From DATHGT01 sp035317605 (GTDB taxonomy: Bacteria; Methylomirabilota; Methylomirabilia; Rokubacteriales; CSP1-6): a DNA stretch of 44,199 nt. Location of the stretch: contig DATHGT010000036.1 in the NCBI GenBank assembly GCA_035317605.1, positions 1 through 44,199 on the forward strand. The letters are read 5' to 3'. Numbering within the stretch: position 1 is the first letter of the stretch; each line of letters begins with the position of its first letter. A model generated the notes under the pieces. That model was not told the DNA's origin. It searched no databases and was given only the letters and a program-made list of their open reading frames with translations. Positions 29,065 through 38,049 of the stretch are shown piece after piece. The translations under genes and the position numbers were made by a program.

Positions 29065-30584
29065 AGGCCAAATCTAGACCCGTCACGGGAACAGCTCGGG
29101 CCGCGGTGATCCGTGGCGGACGGCTGCTCGACGTCCACGCGCATCGCGCCGAACCCCGCGATCTCCTCATCGTCGGCGACACGATTCGTGAGGTCGGCGC
29201 GCCCGGATTGAAAGCGCCGGCCGGCGCACGCGTGATCGACGCGCGCGGCAAGCTGCTTCACCCGGGGTTGATCAACGCGCACATGCACGGGCACGGCAAC
29301 CTCGCCAAGGGGATGGGCGACCGGTGGACGCTCGAGCTGTTGCTCACCGCGGGGACGTGGATCAACGGCGGGCGATCGCTGGAGGACAAGTATCTGAGCG
29401 CCAAGCTCGGGGCCGTCGAGATGGTGCTCAAGGGGTGCACCGCGGCGTACGATCTCGCGTTCGAGTGGCCGGCGCCGACGCCCGAAGGACTCAACGCGGT
29501 CGGGCGGGCGTATGCGGACGTCGGCATGCGCGCGGTGGTCGCGCCGATGGTGGCCGACCGCACGTTCTACGAGGCGATCCCCGGGCTGATGGACGTGCTC
29601 ACGCCCGGCCTGCGCAAGGACGTGGCGAAGCTCCGTCCCGCGCCCGGGAAGGCGAGCGTGGCCAACATGCGCGAGGCCTTCCGCGGCTGGACGCTCGATC
29701 GCGAGCACGTGAGCCTGGCCGTGGCGCCCACGATCCCGCATCACTGCTCGGACGGATTCATCCGCGCGTGCGTCGATCTCGCCAGGGACCACGACGCGGG
29801 CCTGCACACCCACGTCGCCGAATCGAAAGTGCAGGCCGTCGTGGGGCTTCAGCGTTACGGCAAGACGCTCACCGCGCACCTCGACGACCTCAACGTGCTC
29901 GGTCCCCGCTTCACGGTGGCCCACGGAGTCTGGCTCGACGGCGACGAGATGAAGCGGCTCGGTGATCACGGCGCGTCCGTCGCCCACAACCCCGGCAGCA
30001 ACATGCGGCTCGGCAACGGTCTCGCCGACATGCGGGGCATGCTGGAGCGCGGGGTCAACGTGGGCGTCGGCACCGACGGCGCCAACTGCTCGGACAACCT
30101 CAACGTGTACGAGGCCATGCGCCTGGCCTCGCTCGTCTCCAAGGCGCGGACGCCCGATCTGGAACGTTGGGTGACGACGGAGGAAGTCGTGATGTCCGCG
30201 ATGGAAGGGGGCGCCCGCACGCTCGGCCTCACGGGCAAGATCGGTCGCCTCGCCCCCGGTTACAAGGCGGATATCGTGTTCCTCGACCTCGGGCATCCGA
30301 ACTGGCTGCCCTGCAACGATCCCACGAACCAGCTCGTCCACACCGAGGACGGCGGCGCGGTGGAGGGCGTGATGATCGGCGGCCGCATGATCGTCGAGGG
30401 GCGACGGGTGACCACCGTCGACATGGCGGCGCTCGCGCGCGACGTCGAGGCCGCGCGGGCTCGACTCGCCCGCGTCAACGCGCCGGGCAAGGCGCTGTAC
30501 GAGCGGCTGGCGGCGGTGGTCGGACGGTTCTGTCCCGGTCTGGCCCACACGCCCTATCACATCGATCGGTACGTGGGCTCCTGA
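29061..30584 (+). CDS. Amidohydrolase, ATZ/TRZ-SsnA deaminase-like
   Basis: A 507-residue metal-dependent hydrolase of the cytosine/guanine deaminase and chlorohydrolase group. Zinc ligands and catalytic residues are visible: His74 and His76 (INAHMHGHGN), His249/His251 with Glu254 (LHTHVAES), His288 (TVAHGVWLD) and Asp339 (VGTDGANCSDN). The C-terminal small beta domain (GKIGRLAPGYKADIVFLDL) is present. The substrate could be an aminated ring or a related amine; it cannot be told here. The ATG follows GAGGTGAG and overlaps the end of the degraded toxin frame. Confidence 0.85.
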   Translation: MKAKSRPVTGTARAAVIRGGRLLDVHAHRAEPRDLLIVGDTIREVGAPGLKAPAGARVIDARGKLLHPGLINAHMHGHGNLAKGMGDRWTLELLLTAGTWINGGRSLEDKYLSAKLGAVEMVLKGCTAAYDLAFEWPAPTPEGLNAVGRAYADVGMRAVVAPMVADRTFYEAIPGLMDVLTPGLRKDVAKLRPAPGKASVANMREAFRGWTLDREHVSLAVAPTIPHHCSDGFIRACVDLARDHDAGLHTHVAESKVQAVVGLQRYGKTLTAHLDDLNVLGPRFTVAHGVWLDGDEMKRLGDHGASVAHNPGSNMRLGNGLADMRGMLERGVNVGVGTDGANCSDNLNVYEAMRLASLVSKARTPDLERWVTTEEVVMSAMEGGARTLGLTGKIGRLAPGYKADIVFLDLGHPNWLPCNDPTNQLVHTEDGGAVEGVMIGGRMIVEGRRVTTVDMAALARDVEAARARLARVNAPGKALYERLAAVVGRFCPGLAHTPYHIDRYVGS

Positions 30585-30587
30585 CTC

Positions 30588-30647
30588 GTGGCCGAGGACA
30601 TTCGTGTCCTGCTCTTCGATCTCATCGCGGCGGGGGTGCTCGCGTGA
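30588..30647 (+). CDS. Possible 19-aa linker peptide before the GNAT gene
   Basis: A GTG-started 19-codon frame fills the gap between the amidohydrolase and the GNAT gene and ends in a TGA overlapping the GNAT GTG (GTGA). The peptide is hydrophobic. No strong ribosome site is seen. Possibly only a translational bridge. Confidence 0.2.
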   Translation: MAEDIRVLLFDLIAAGVLA

Positions 30648-31186
30648 CGGACGCCGCGCCGAGGCTCGAGACCGCGCGGCTGATCCTCCGCATGTTCCAC
30701 GAGGACGACTTCGAGTCCTACCACGCGAAGGTCGGCTCGGATCCGGACGTGATGCGCTATCTCGGCGACGGCCAGCCCCTCACCCGCTCGCTGGCGTGGC
30801 GGCAGATGGCGATGATCGTCGGTCACTGGCATCTCAGGGGCTACGGCTTCTGGGCCGTCGAAGAGCGGTCGACCGGCGAGCTGGTCGGGCGCATCGGCCT
30901 CTTCAATCCCGAGGGCTGGCCGGGGTTCGAGCTGGGATGGGTGCTCGGCAAGGCGTACTGGGGGCGCGGCTACGCGACCGAGGGCGCGCGCCGGGTGCTC
31001 GATCACGCGTTCACCGACATGGGGCGCGATCACGTGATCAGCCTGATCTATCCCGCCAACGCCGCCTCGATCCACGTCGCCGAAAAAATCGGCGAGACAC
31101 TCGAGGGACGCGTCGAGTTGTTCGGCCACGAGACGCTGGTCTACGGCATCCGCCGACGCGACGGAGTCCGCGAAGCTAGCGCTTGA
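30644..31186 (+). CDS. GNAT-family N-acetyltransferase, RimJ/RimL-like
   Basis: A 180-residue acetyltransferase. It opens with LETARLILRMFHEDDF, the usual RimJ/RimL beginning. The central GWVLGKAYWGRGYATEGARR holds the acetyl-CoA loop, and NAASIHVAEKIGETLEG is the C-terminal motif B. Members acetylate ribosomal protein N-termini, antibiotics or small amines; nothing here decides which. The start is a GTG. Its 3' end overlaps the convergent Rieske gene by 11 nt. Confidence 0.85.
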   Translation: MTDAAPRLETARLILRMFHEDDFESYHAKVGSDPDVMRYLGDGQPLTRSLAWRQMAMIVGHWHLRGYGFWAVEERSTGELVGRIGLFNPEGWPGFELGWVLGKAYWGRGYATEGARRVLDHAFTDMGRDHVISLIYPANAASIHVAEKIGETLEGRVELFGHETLVYGIRRRDGVREASA

Positions 31187-31487
31187 CGTAGACGACGTCG
31201 CCGTCGACCAGCACCTCGTAGGTCGGCACGTCCTCGGAGATCGGCCCGCTGACGAGCTTGCCGGAGCGGACGTCGAACTCGGCGAAGTGGAGCGGACATT
31301 CGACCACGTGGCCCCTCAGCGTTCCCCGCGACAAGACCGCCTGGCGGTGACCGCAGGCGTCCCGGATCGCGTAGAACGTGCCGTCGACGTTGGCGAGGAG
31401 CACGCGCCGGCGATCGACGGCCACCCACTTCATCGTGCCCGGCGCCAGCTCGGAGACGCTGGCGACGGGCACGAACCCTTCGCGCAC
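31176..31487 (-). CDS. Rieske [2Fe-2S] ferredoxin
   Basis: A 103-residue soluble electron carrier. The cluster ligands are Cys45 and His47 (ACGHRQ) and Cys64 and His67 (ECPLHFAEFD), the spacing of dioxygenase-type Rieske ferredoxins (C-x-H ... C-x2-H). It ends with the typical LVDGDVVYVKR strand. The GTG start lies 1 nt after the stop of the amidohydrolase gene, so it belongs to the tct-coxL operon as its last gene. It could deliver or accept electrons for an oxidoreductase encoded in or near the operon. Confidence 0.85.
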   Translation of the reverse strand: MREGFVPVASVSELAPGTMKWVAVDRRRVLLANVDGTFYAIRDACGHRQAVLSRGTLRGHVVECPLHFAEFDVRSGKLVSGPISEDVPTYEVLVDGDVVYVKR

Positions 31488-31488
31488 C

Positions 31489-32634
31489 CTAATTCAATTT
31501 GAAGCCGAACATGCGCGCGGCGTTGTCCGCGGTGATCTTGCGGAGGTCGGTCTCGGGAACGCCGGTGAACATGCGATCGAGGAACGACTGCGACTTCGGC
31601 CACGTCGACTCGGCGTGGGGGAAGTCGCTGCCCCACAGCATGTTGTCGACGCCGATCAGGTCGCGCAGCTGCACGCCGAGGTCGTCCTCCATGAACTCCA
31701 CGAACATGTTGCGGCGCCAGTAGTCGCTGGGCAGGAGCCCGTCCTTCGACTTCCACCCCTTGGTGAACACCGGCCGCTCACGATAGGTGAAGTCCATCTG
31801 CTTCAGCCAGTGAGGGATCCACGCTGCTTCGTGCTCGACGGAGCCGACCTGGAGCTTGGGATGCCGATCGAAGACGCCCGCGAAGAGCATCGCCGATAGC
31901 GAGTAGCGCACCCAGTGGTCGGTGGTGGAGCGGCCGGCCCCGGTGAGCTCGCCGAGGTTCATGGTGAACTCACAGCCGGGGACGCCCCCGCGCGGGGTGC
32001 CGATGTGCAGGAGCAGCGGCTGGCCGAGGTCGGCCGCCGTCCACCACAAGCGCTCGTAGATCGGATGACGGTACGGCCGGTCGGCCAGCGGCGCCACCGG
32101 AATGAACGCGCCGACCAGCCCGAGCTTGGCGCAGCGCTCCAGCTCCGCGCAGGCGTCGTCGACGTCGTCCACGTTGAGCATGGCGATGCCCTTGAGCCGA
32201 TCGGGGAACGGCTTGCAGAACTCGGCGATCCAATCGTTGTAGACGCGGCAGATGGCCGAGAGCATCGCGCTGTCGGGGATGCGGTACCAGAAGAGGCCCT
32301 GGCTCGGCTGCAGGCACGCGCCCCACACCCCGTCCATCTCGTTCTCTTTGACCATGGCCGCCGGATCGTAACCACCGAGGCGGACGTCCTCCCACACGCC
32401 GAGGAAGTCGATGGCCGAAGGATCCTCGAACCGCTGGCCGGCCTGCATGACGGCGCCGAGGGTCCCGGCCTGCTGGCCGTCGATGAACCACGCGTCGTAC
32501 TTGCGGCCGGCGGGCGTCTCGATGCGCTCCATCCGCGGCGCGCGGTCCTTGAAGCGCGATTCGATCCGGTTCGTGTACAGGTCGGGTGGCTCGATGATGT
32601 GGGAGTCGGCCGAGATGATTTTGTGGCCCGCCAT
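31489..32634 (-). CDS. Amidohydrolase family 2 protein (ACMSD-like decarboxylase/hydrolase)
   Basis: A 381-residue TIM-barrel protein of the amidohydrolase-2 family. It opens with IISADSHIIEPPDLY, in which Asp10 and His12 replace the usual HxH as in many ACMSD/gamma-resorcylate decarboxylase relatives. Later come LLLHIGTPRGG (metal His), a VGSVEHEAAWIPHWL block and LWGSDFPHAESTWP with the catalytic Asp. The ATG follows a strong GAGGAGGTG. It starts 34 nt after the CoxL-like gene and is followed after 1 nt by the Rieske gene. Likely job: decarboxylation or ring-cleavage-product hydrolysis of the compound handled by this operon. Confidence 0.8.
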   Translation of the reverse strand: MAGHKIISADSHIIEPPDLYTNRIESRFKDRAPRMERIETPAGRKYDAWFIDGQQAGTLGAVMQAGQRFEDPSAIDFLGVWEDVRLGGYDPAAMVKENEMDGVWGACLQPSQGLFWYRIPDSAMLSAICRVYNDWIAEFCKPFPDRLKGIAMLNVDDVDDACAELERCAKLGLVGAFIPVAPLADRPYRHPIYERLWWTAADLGQPLLLHIGTPRGGVPGCEFTMNLGELTGAGRSTTDHWVRYSLSAMLFAGVFDRHPKLQVGSVEHEAAWIPHWLKQMDFTYRERPVFTKGWKSKDGLLPSDYWRRNMFVEFMEDDLGVQLRDLIGVDNMLWGSDFPHAESTWPKSQSFLDRMFTGVPETDLRKITADNAARMFGFKLN

Positions 32635-32668
32635 GGCGCACCTCCTCGAATCAATCGACGGGCTGACC

Positions 32669-34996
32669 TTAATGCGCTGGGACGGGCTCGTCAAGCGGCG
32701 CCCCGCGGACCATCGCGGAGATCTCGGCGCGGGTGACGGGCACGCGGGTGACGCGGGCGCCGAAGGGCGCGAGCGCGTCCTCGATGGCCTGGGCGAGGAG
32801 CGGGTGCACGGGCATGATGCCGCCTTCCCCCGCGCCCTTGGCGCCGAGCGGGTTGAGCGGGGTCGGCGATTCGAGATGGCGGATCTCGAACGTCCGCGGC
32901 GCGTCAGCAGCGGTGGCCAGCGTGTAGTCCATCAGCGTGGCGGTGAGTCGCTGGCCTGACGCGTCGTACGCGAGCTGCTCGTTCAGCGCGTCGGGGATCC
33001 CCTGCACCACCGCGCCGTGGATCTGGCCGTCGACGATCCCCGGCTCCAGCACGTGGCCGCAGTCGTGAGCCACGATCCAGCGCAGCACGCTGAGCGCGCC
33101 GGTCTCGGGGTCGACCTCGACGACCACGGCGTGGGTGCCGTTGGCGAACGCCGACTGGGACACCGTGAACACCTGCATGTCTTCGAGGCCGGGACTCTCG
33201 CCGGGCACGCGGCCGGCGTGAGCCGCCGCGGCCACGTCGGCCCAGCCGAGACTGCGCGTCGGCAGGCCCTTCACCGAGAACGCGCCGCCGTCGCAGACCA
33301 CGTCCGCGGCCGAGGCCTCGAGCAGGTGCGCGGCGACGCGCATGGCCTTTTCGCGCACCACGCGCGAGGCGAGCAGCGCCGCGCTTCCGCCGATGGCCGC
33401 GGTGCGACTGCCATAGGTACCGCCGCCTTGCGCGATCAGATCGGTGTCGCCGGTGCGCACGTCGATCGCCTCCGGATCGACGCCGAGCAGCCCGCCGACG
33501 AGTCGCGAGAACATGGTGACGTGCCCCTGTCCCTGGGGCGCGGCGCCGGTGATGACGGTCACGGCGCCGTCCGCCGCCACGCGCACGGTGACGCCCTCGT
33601 GCGGCACCGTGGCCGTCGCTTCCACATAATTGGCCAGCCCGATGCCGAGGTAGCGTCCCTCGGCACGGAGCCGCGCCTGCTCGCGACGCGCGGCGGGCAG
33701 ATCGAGCGTGTCGAGGGCGAGCTGCATGCAGCGCGGATAGTCTCCGCTGTCGTAGACGACCGGCCCGCGCCCCGCGGTCGAGAGACCGGTCTGATAGGGA
33801 TGACGGTCGGCGGCGATCAGGTTGCGTCGCCTCAGCTCGATCGGATCCATCTTCAGCTCGTGCGCGAGGGCATCGACCGCGCGCTCGATCACCGCGGTGC
33901 CCTGCGGACGGCCGGCGCCACGATAGGCGCCGACGGGCGTGGTGTTGGTCAGCACCCCGCGCATGGCGAGATCGAGATGGGCGATCGTGTACGGCCCCAG
34001 CGAATGGATCATGGTGTTCTGCGGAAGGTTCAATCCGGAGACCGTGTAGGCGCCCATGTCGTGCAGGAAGGCATCGCGCAGCGCGACGATCGTGCCGTCG
34101 CGCGTGGCCGCGATCTGCACATCGTGGATCTGCTCGCGCTCCACCGTCGCGACCAGCGTGTGCTCGCGCCGGTCCTCGACCCACTTCAGCGGTCGGCCCA
34201 ACCGGCGGACGACGGCCGCCACCGCGATGTACTCCGGGTAGTACATCCCCTTGGTGCCGAAGCCGCCGCCGACGTCGGGCGGCGCGATCACGCGGACGCG
34301 GTCGGTGGGAAGGCCGAGCTGGCCGGCGATCACGTCGCGGTGACGGTGCACCATCTGGACGGCGGCGCGCACGGTGAGCCGCTCCCCCGCCCACTCGACG
34401 ACCAGTGCGCGCGGCTCCATCGGATGGGCGCCGCCCCGCGACAGGCGAAAGCGCGTGCTCACGACGACGGCCGCGGTTCTGAACGCCGCGTCGGGATCAC
34501 CCACCCGTTGGCCCCACTCGGCCGCCACGTTGGTGCCGAGATCGTCGTGGAGCAGCGACGCGCCCGCGGCCAGCGCAGATTCCACATCGACCAGTGCCGG
34601 CAACGGCTCGTAGTCGACCGCGATCAGCTCGACGGCGTCGCGCGCGCGATACGGATCGTCAGCGACGACCATCGCCACCGGCTCGCCGACGTAGCGGACA
34701 CGGTCCGCGGCCAAGGGGCGAGCGGCGCAGTGGCGCGGCAGGGCAGGATGAGGCGCGTAGACCGGAATCGGGCCACCGGCACTTCCGAGGTCGGCGGCGA
34801 CGAACACCCCGACGACACCGGGCGCGTGCCGCGCGGCGCCGACGTCGATCGCGCGGATCCGCGCGTGCGCGTGTGGCGAGCGCGAGAACGCCGCGTGCAA
34901 ACACCCGGGCACGCGGAGATCGTCCACGAACTCGCCCGCGCCGGTGATGAGCCGCGGATCCTCGCGCCGGCGAACGGTGTCCGCGTGTTCGGCCAC
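32669..34996 (-). CDS. Xanthine dehydrogenase-family molybdopterin-binding subunit (CoxL form II-like), without partner subunits
   Basis: A 775-residue Mo-hydroxylase large subunit. It opens with DPRLITGAGEFVDDL, continues with GGGFGTKGMYYPEY (about 243-256), the loop AYRGAGR (357-363) and QGQGHVTMFSR near 488-498. The catalytic Glu724 is in KGAGEGG. AYRGAGR marks the form II group, not true CO dehydrogenase (AYRCSFR). The FAD (CoxM) and 2Fe-2S (CoxS) subunits that normally accompany it are absent from the window. The GTG start lies 2 nt after the tctA stop; a longer frame reaching into tctA is a shadow. Substrate probably an aromatic or heterocyclic acid. Confidence 0.88.
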   Translation of the reverse strand: MAEHADTVRRREDPRLITGAGEFVDDLRVPGCLHAAFSRSPHAHARIRAIDVGAARHAPGVVGVFVAADLGSAGGPIPVYAPHPALPRHCAARPLAADRVRYVGEPVAMVVADDPYRARDAVELIAVDYEPLPALVDVESALAAGASLLHDDLGTNVAAEWGQRVGDPDAAFRTAAVVVSTRFRLSRGGAHPMEPRALVVEWAGERLTVRAAVQMVHRHRDVIAGQLGLPTDRVRVIAPPDVGGGFGTKGMYYPEYIAVAAVVRRLGRPLKWVEDRREHTLVATVEREQIHDVQIAATRDGTIVALRDAFLHDMGAYTVSGLNLPQNTMIHSLGPYTIAHLDLAMRGVLTNTTPVGAYRGAGRPQGTAVIERAVDALAHELKMDPIELRRRNLIAADRHPYQTGLSTAGRGPVVYDSGDYPRCMQLALDTLDLPAARREQARLRAEGRYLGIGLANYVEATATVPHEGVTVRVAADGAVTVITGAAPQGQGHVTMFSRLVGGLLGVDPEAIDVRTGDTDLIAQGGGTYGSRTAAIGGSAALLASRVVREKAMRVAAHLLEASAADVVCDGGAFSVKGLPTRSLGWADVAAAAHAGRVPGESPGLEDMQVFTVSQSAFANGTHAVVVEVDPETGALSVLRWIVAHDCGHVLEPGIVDGQIHGAVVQGIPDALNEQLAYDASGQRLTATLMDYTLATAADAPRTFEIRHLESPTPLNPLGAKGAGEGGIMPVHPLLAQAIEDALAPFGARVTRVPVTRAEISAMVRGAPLDEPVPAH

Positions 34997-34998
34997 GG

Positions 34999-36516
34999 TT
35001 ACGCCTCTTCCGCCGGCAAGCGCGAGCGCCAGTCGAGCGTGCGCGTGATCAGGGGACGGAGGGCGAGCAGCACGAGGACGGCCCCGACGCCGAGCAGCGT
35101 GGCGGAGATCGGGCGGGTCACGAAGATCTCGTAGCGGCCGCCGGAGAGCGACAGGGCCTGGCGCAGCGACAGCTCCATCATCGGGGCCAGGACGAGGCCG
35201 AGCACGATCGGCGCGGTCTCGAAGTCGAGCTTGCGCAGGACGTAGCCGAGCACGCCGGTGACCAGCATGATCCACACGTCGATCACGCTACCGTTGACCG
35301 CGTACACGCCGAGGATGCAGCACACGAGGATCGACGGGTACAGCACGGGGTACGGCACCCGCAGCAGGTTCACGAACAGGCCCACCAGCGGGAGGTTCAG
35401 GATCAACAAGATGACGTTGCCCACGTACATCGAGGCGATGAAGCCCCAGAAGAGACGCGGGTCACTGTTGATCAGGAGCGGCCCCGGCGTGACCCCGTGG
35501 ACCATCATGGCCGCCAGCAGCAACGCCGCCACGGGCGAACCAGGCACGCCGAGGGCGAGCATCGGCACGAACGCGCCGGAGGTGGCCGCGTTGTTGGCCG
35601 ACTCCGGCCCGGCCACCCCCGCCACCGCGCCCTTGCCGAACTCCTCCGGATGCTTGGAGATCTTCCGCTCGACCGCGTACGAGACGAACGTGGAGATCAC
35701 GTGCGCCGAGCCCGGGATGATGCCGATCAGGAACCCGAGCACGGTGCCGCGCCAGATCGGCGCGTTCGCCTCGCGCCACTCCTGGCGCGACGGCAGCAGC
35801 TCGCGCATGCGCGGCTTGATGACTTCCGGCGGATTCTTCATCCCCGCGGTCAACAAGATCTCGGCGAGTCCGAAGAGTCCGACGGCAACGGGGACCACGC
35901 CGATCCCGTCGCCCAGCTCGGCGATGCCGTAGGCGAAGCGGAAGTACCCGCTCATCTGGTCGATGCCGATCATCCCGAGCAGGAGCCCGAGCGCCGCCAT
36001 CGCGAGCCCCTTCAGCATCGAGCCCGAGTTCATGTAGGCGAGCACGAGCAGGCCGAGCAGCAGCAGCGAGAAATATTCGGCGGGACCGAAGCGCAGCGCG
36101 AACGAGGCCAGCGGTGGGGCCAGGAACATCAACGCGATCACGCTGACCGTGCCCGCCACGTAGGAGCCGACCGCCGCGATGGCCAGCGCCGCGCCCGCGC
36201 GCCCCTTGCGGGCCATCGCGTAGCCGTCGATGCAGGTCATCACCGAGGCGGCCTCGCCGGGGATGCGCATGAGGATCGACGTGGTCGATCCGCCGTACAT
36301 GGCGCCGTAGTAGATGCCGGCCAGCATCACGACGGCGCGGGTCGCGTCCAACCCGTAGGTGACGGGCAGGAGCAGGCTGATGCCGGCGAGCGGCCCCACG
36401 CCGGGCAGCACGCCCACCAGGGTGCCCACCACGCAGCCGATGAACCCGTACCAGAGCACGCCCGGTGAGAGCGCGACGGAAAAGCCGAGGGCCAGACTCT
36501 GAATGGTCTCGAGCAC
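34999..36516 (-). CDS. tctA: Tripartite tricarboxylate transporter, large membrane subunit TctA
   Basis: The large channel subunit, 505 residues, with about twelve membrane segments. It has the family's GVLPGVGPLAGISLLLPVTY stretch (about 35-54), YGGSTTSILMRIPGE (about 73-87) and its pseudo-symmetric repeat in the second half (GIIPGSAHVISTF, then GVAGPESANNAATSGAFVP). It moves carboxylates captured by TctC using the ion gradient. GTG start 1 nt after the tctB stop. The next gene, the CoxL-like subunit, follows after 2 nt, so transport and oxidation are expressed together. Confidence 0.94.
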   Translation of the reverse strand: MLETIQSLALGFSVALSPGVLWYGFIGCVVGTLVGVLPGVGPLAGISLLLPVTYGLDATRAVVMLAGIYYGAMYGGSTTSILMRIPGEAASVMTCIDGYAMARKGRAGAALAIAAVGSYVAGTVSVIALMFLAPPLASFALRFGPAEYFSLLLLGLLVLAYMNSGSMLKGLAMAALGLLLGMIGIDQMSGYFRFAYGIAELGDGIGVVPVAVGLFGLAEILLTAGMKNPPEVIKPRMRELLPSRQEWREANAPIWRGTVLGFLIGIIPGSAHVISTFVSYAVERKISKHPEEFGKGAVAGVAGPESANNAATSGAFVPMLALGVPGSPVAALLLAAMMVHGVTPGPLLINSDPRLFWGFIASMYVGNVILLILNLPLVGLFVNLLRVPYPVLYPSILVCCILGVYAVNGSVIDVWIMLVTGVLGYVLRKLDFETAPIVLGLVLAPMMELSLRQALSLSGGRYEIFVTRPISATLLGVGAVLVLLALRPLITRTLDWRSRLPAEEA

Positions 36517-36517
36517 G

Positions 36518-36961
36518 TCAGAGCCCGAACGGTCCGCGGGGCAGCGGCACCCGGAGCAGCGTGTCGAAGAGCAGGAACGAGCCCCCGGCGATGGCGAGCG
36601 TGAGGGCCGCGGTCAGGATCACGCCCTTGCGCTCGAGCACGAAGAGCAGGAACACGAGGACGGCACCCATGGTGAGCCGGTAGCCGAGACGGTCGAGTCC
36701 CCACGCCGCGAACGCGCACGCGGCGAAGATGCCCACGGCGTGGCGCCACTCGTGCCAGCCGACCTCGCTCAGACGCTGGCTGCGCGAGCCCAGCAGCACC
36801 ACCGCGACGCCGAAGACGATCAGCAGCAGCGCGAGCAGCGTGGGCATGTAGGCGGGCCCGGGCCGATGGAGCGAGCCCAGCGGGAAGCGCCGGCTCTCCC
36901 ACACCGCGATCAATCCGATCACGACGAGGGCGCTGCCCGCGGCGCGGTCGGTCGTCACCAT
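36518..36961 (-). CDS. tctB: Tripartite tricarboxylate transporter, small membrane subunit TctB
   Basis: The small, poorly conserved membrane subunit, 147 residues, four hydrophobic segments (about 8-20, 40-58, 80-96 and 100-135). It has the ESRRFPLGSLHRPGPAYMP loop near the N-terminus that is typical of TctB. Its position between tctC and tctA settles the assignment. The ATG lies 3 nt after the tctC stop. Confidence 0.9.
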   Translation of the reverse strand: MVTTDRAAGSALVVIGLIAVWESRRFPLGSLHRPGPAYMPTLLALLLIVFGVAVVLLGSRSQRLSEVGWHEWRHAVGIFAACAFAAWGLDRLGYRLTMGAVLVFLLFVLERKGVILTAALTLAIAGGSFLLFDTLLRVPLPRGPFGL

Positions 36962-36964
36962 CGG

Positions 36965-37942
36965 CTACTGGGCACTTTCCACCTTCCCGATGGTGCGGAC
37001 GACTTCGGCCAGCCGCGCCGCGTCCTTGGCCCACCACGCGTTGAACTCGTCGGCGTCCATGTACGCGATCGGCGTCTCCAGCTTGGCGTGGGAGTTCACG
37101 ACCTCGGGTTCCTTCACGGCCTGGCGGGCCGCGTCGCGCAGGATCTTGATGACGTGGGGCGGCGTGTTCTTGGGCGCCAGCAGTCCGGCCCACGCCGTGT
37201 ACTCCACGTCGTAGCCGAGCGACTTGAACGACGGCACCTCGGGATACGCGGCGACCGGCGCCGTTCCCGTGTGGGCGAGGAAGCGGAGCTTGCCGGCCTT
37301 GACCTGGGCGACCGCGAGGCTGGCCGGCGTCATGGTGATTTGCGAATGGCCGCCGAGGATCGCGTTCATCATGGGGCCGCCGCCGGTGGTCGGCAGGTGA
37401 CGCATCTTGATCCCCGTCGCGTGCATGAACATCTCGATCGGCACGTGGGCGGCGCCGTAGAGTCCCGACGAGCTGAACACGATCTCGTTGGGACGCTTCT
37501 TGGCGTCCTCCACGAGGTCCTTGGCCGTCTTCCAGGGCATGTCGGTGCGGACGACCAACATGGACGGATCGGCGTTGATGCGGGCGATGCCGGTGAGCTG
37601 GTCGCGGGTGTACGTGGGCGGGCGGCCGAAGAGCTTGTCGACCTCGGGCAGCACCGACACGCTGACCAGCGCCATCAGCAGCGTGTGGCCGTCGGGCTTG
37701 CTGGACGCCACGAAATGGTTGCCGACCCCGCCGGCCGCGCCGGGCTTGTTGGCCACCACCACGGGATGCTTCAGGAGGCGCTCCAGGGCCGCCGCCACCG
37801 GCCGCGCCGTGTTGTCGGCGACGCCGCCGGGCGGAAACGCGACCACCATCGTGATCGCGCGGTTCGGATACTGTTCCTGGGCCGACGCCGTGCCTAAAAG
37901 CATGCTGGCGACGACCAGAGTCGCGCACAGAATTCGATGCAT
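36965..37942 (-). CDS. tctC: Tripartite tricarboxylate transporter substrate-binding protein (Bug/TctC family)
   Basis: Periplasmic solute receptor, 325 residues, with a signal peptide ending TASAQ. The mature protein begins with YPNRAITMVVAFPPGGVADN, the loop that grips a carboxylate, and has VVANKPGAAGGVGNHFVA soon after. Bug proteins bind di- and tricarboxylates, aromatic acids and related compounds; the ligand cannot be read directly. The ATG follows GGAAGGAG. It is the first gene of the six-gene operon and is preceded by the promoter at 37970-37999. Confidence 0.94.
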   Translation of the reverse strand: MHRILCATLVVASMLLGTASAQEQYPNRAITMVVAFPPGGVADNTARPVAAALERLLKHPVVVANKPGAAGGVGNHFVASSKPDGHTLLMALVSVSVLPEVDKLFGRPPTYTRDQLTGIARINADPSMLVVRTDMPWKTAKDLVEDAKKRPNEIVFSSSGLYGAAHVPIEMFMHATGIKMRHLPTTGGGPMMNAILGGHSQITMTPASLAVAQVKAGKLRFLAHTGTAPVAAYPEVPSFKSLGYDVEYTAWAGLLAPKNTPPHVIKILRDAARQAVKEPEVVNSHAKLETPIAYMDADEFNAWWAKDAARLAEVVRTIGKVESAQ

Positions 37943-37969
37943 TGGCGGCTCCTTCCGAGGGTTCGCGCG

Positions 37970-37999
37970 AGACTAGCAGCCGCGCCGCGAGCGAGTCAA
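37970..37999 (-). promoter_or_regulatory. Promoter of the tctCBA-coxL-amidohydrolase-Rieske operon
   Basis: Minus-strand TTGACT (37999-37994), 18-nt spacer, TAGTCT (37975-37970). The start should lie near 37963, about 20 nt before the tctC ATG, which has GGAAGGAG in between. Confidence 0.65.
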
Positions 38000-38049
38000 G
38001 GCGAGGGGATTCGTGGCATCCCGGCCGCCGGGTTCGGCATCATAAGACC

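Noticed and set aside
30588..30647. IRVLLFDLIAAGVL as a HAD-hydrolase N-terminal remnant
   Set aside because: Only about ten residues fit and the DxDxT motif is absent; a linker frame is the simpler reading.
32669..34996. True aerobic CO dehydrogenase large subunit
   Set aside because: The active-site loop is AYRGAGR, not AYRCSFR, and CoxM/CoxS are not adjacent; CO oxidation is not supported.
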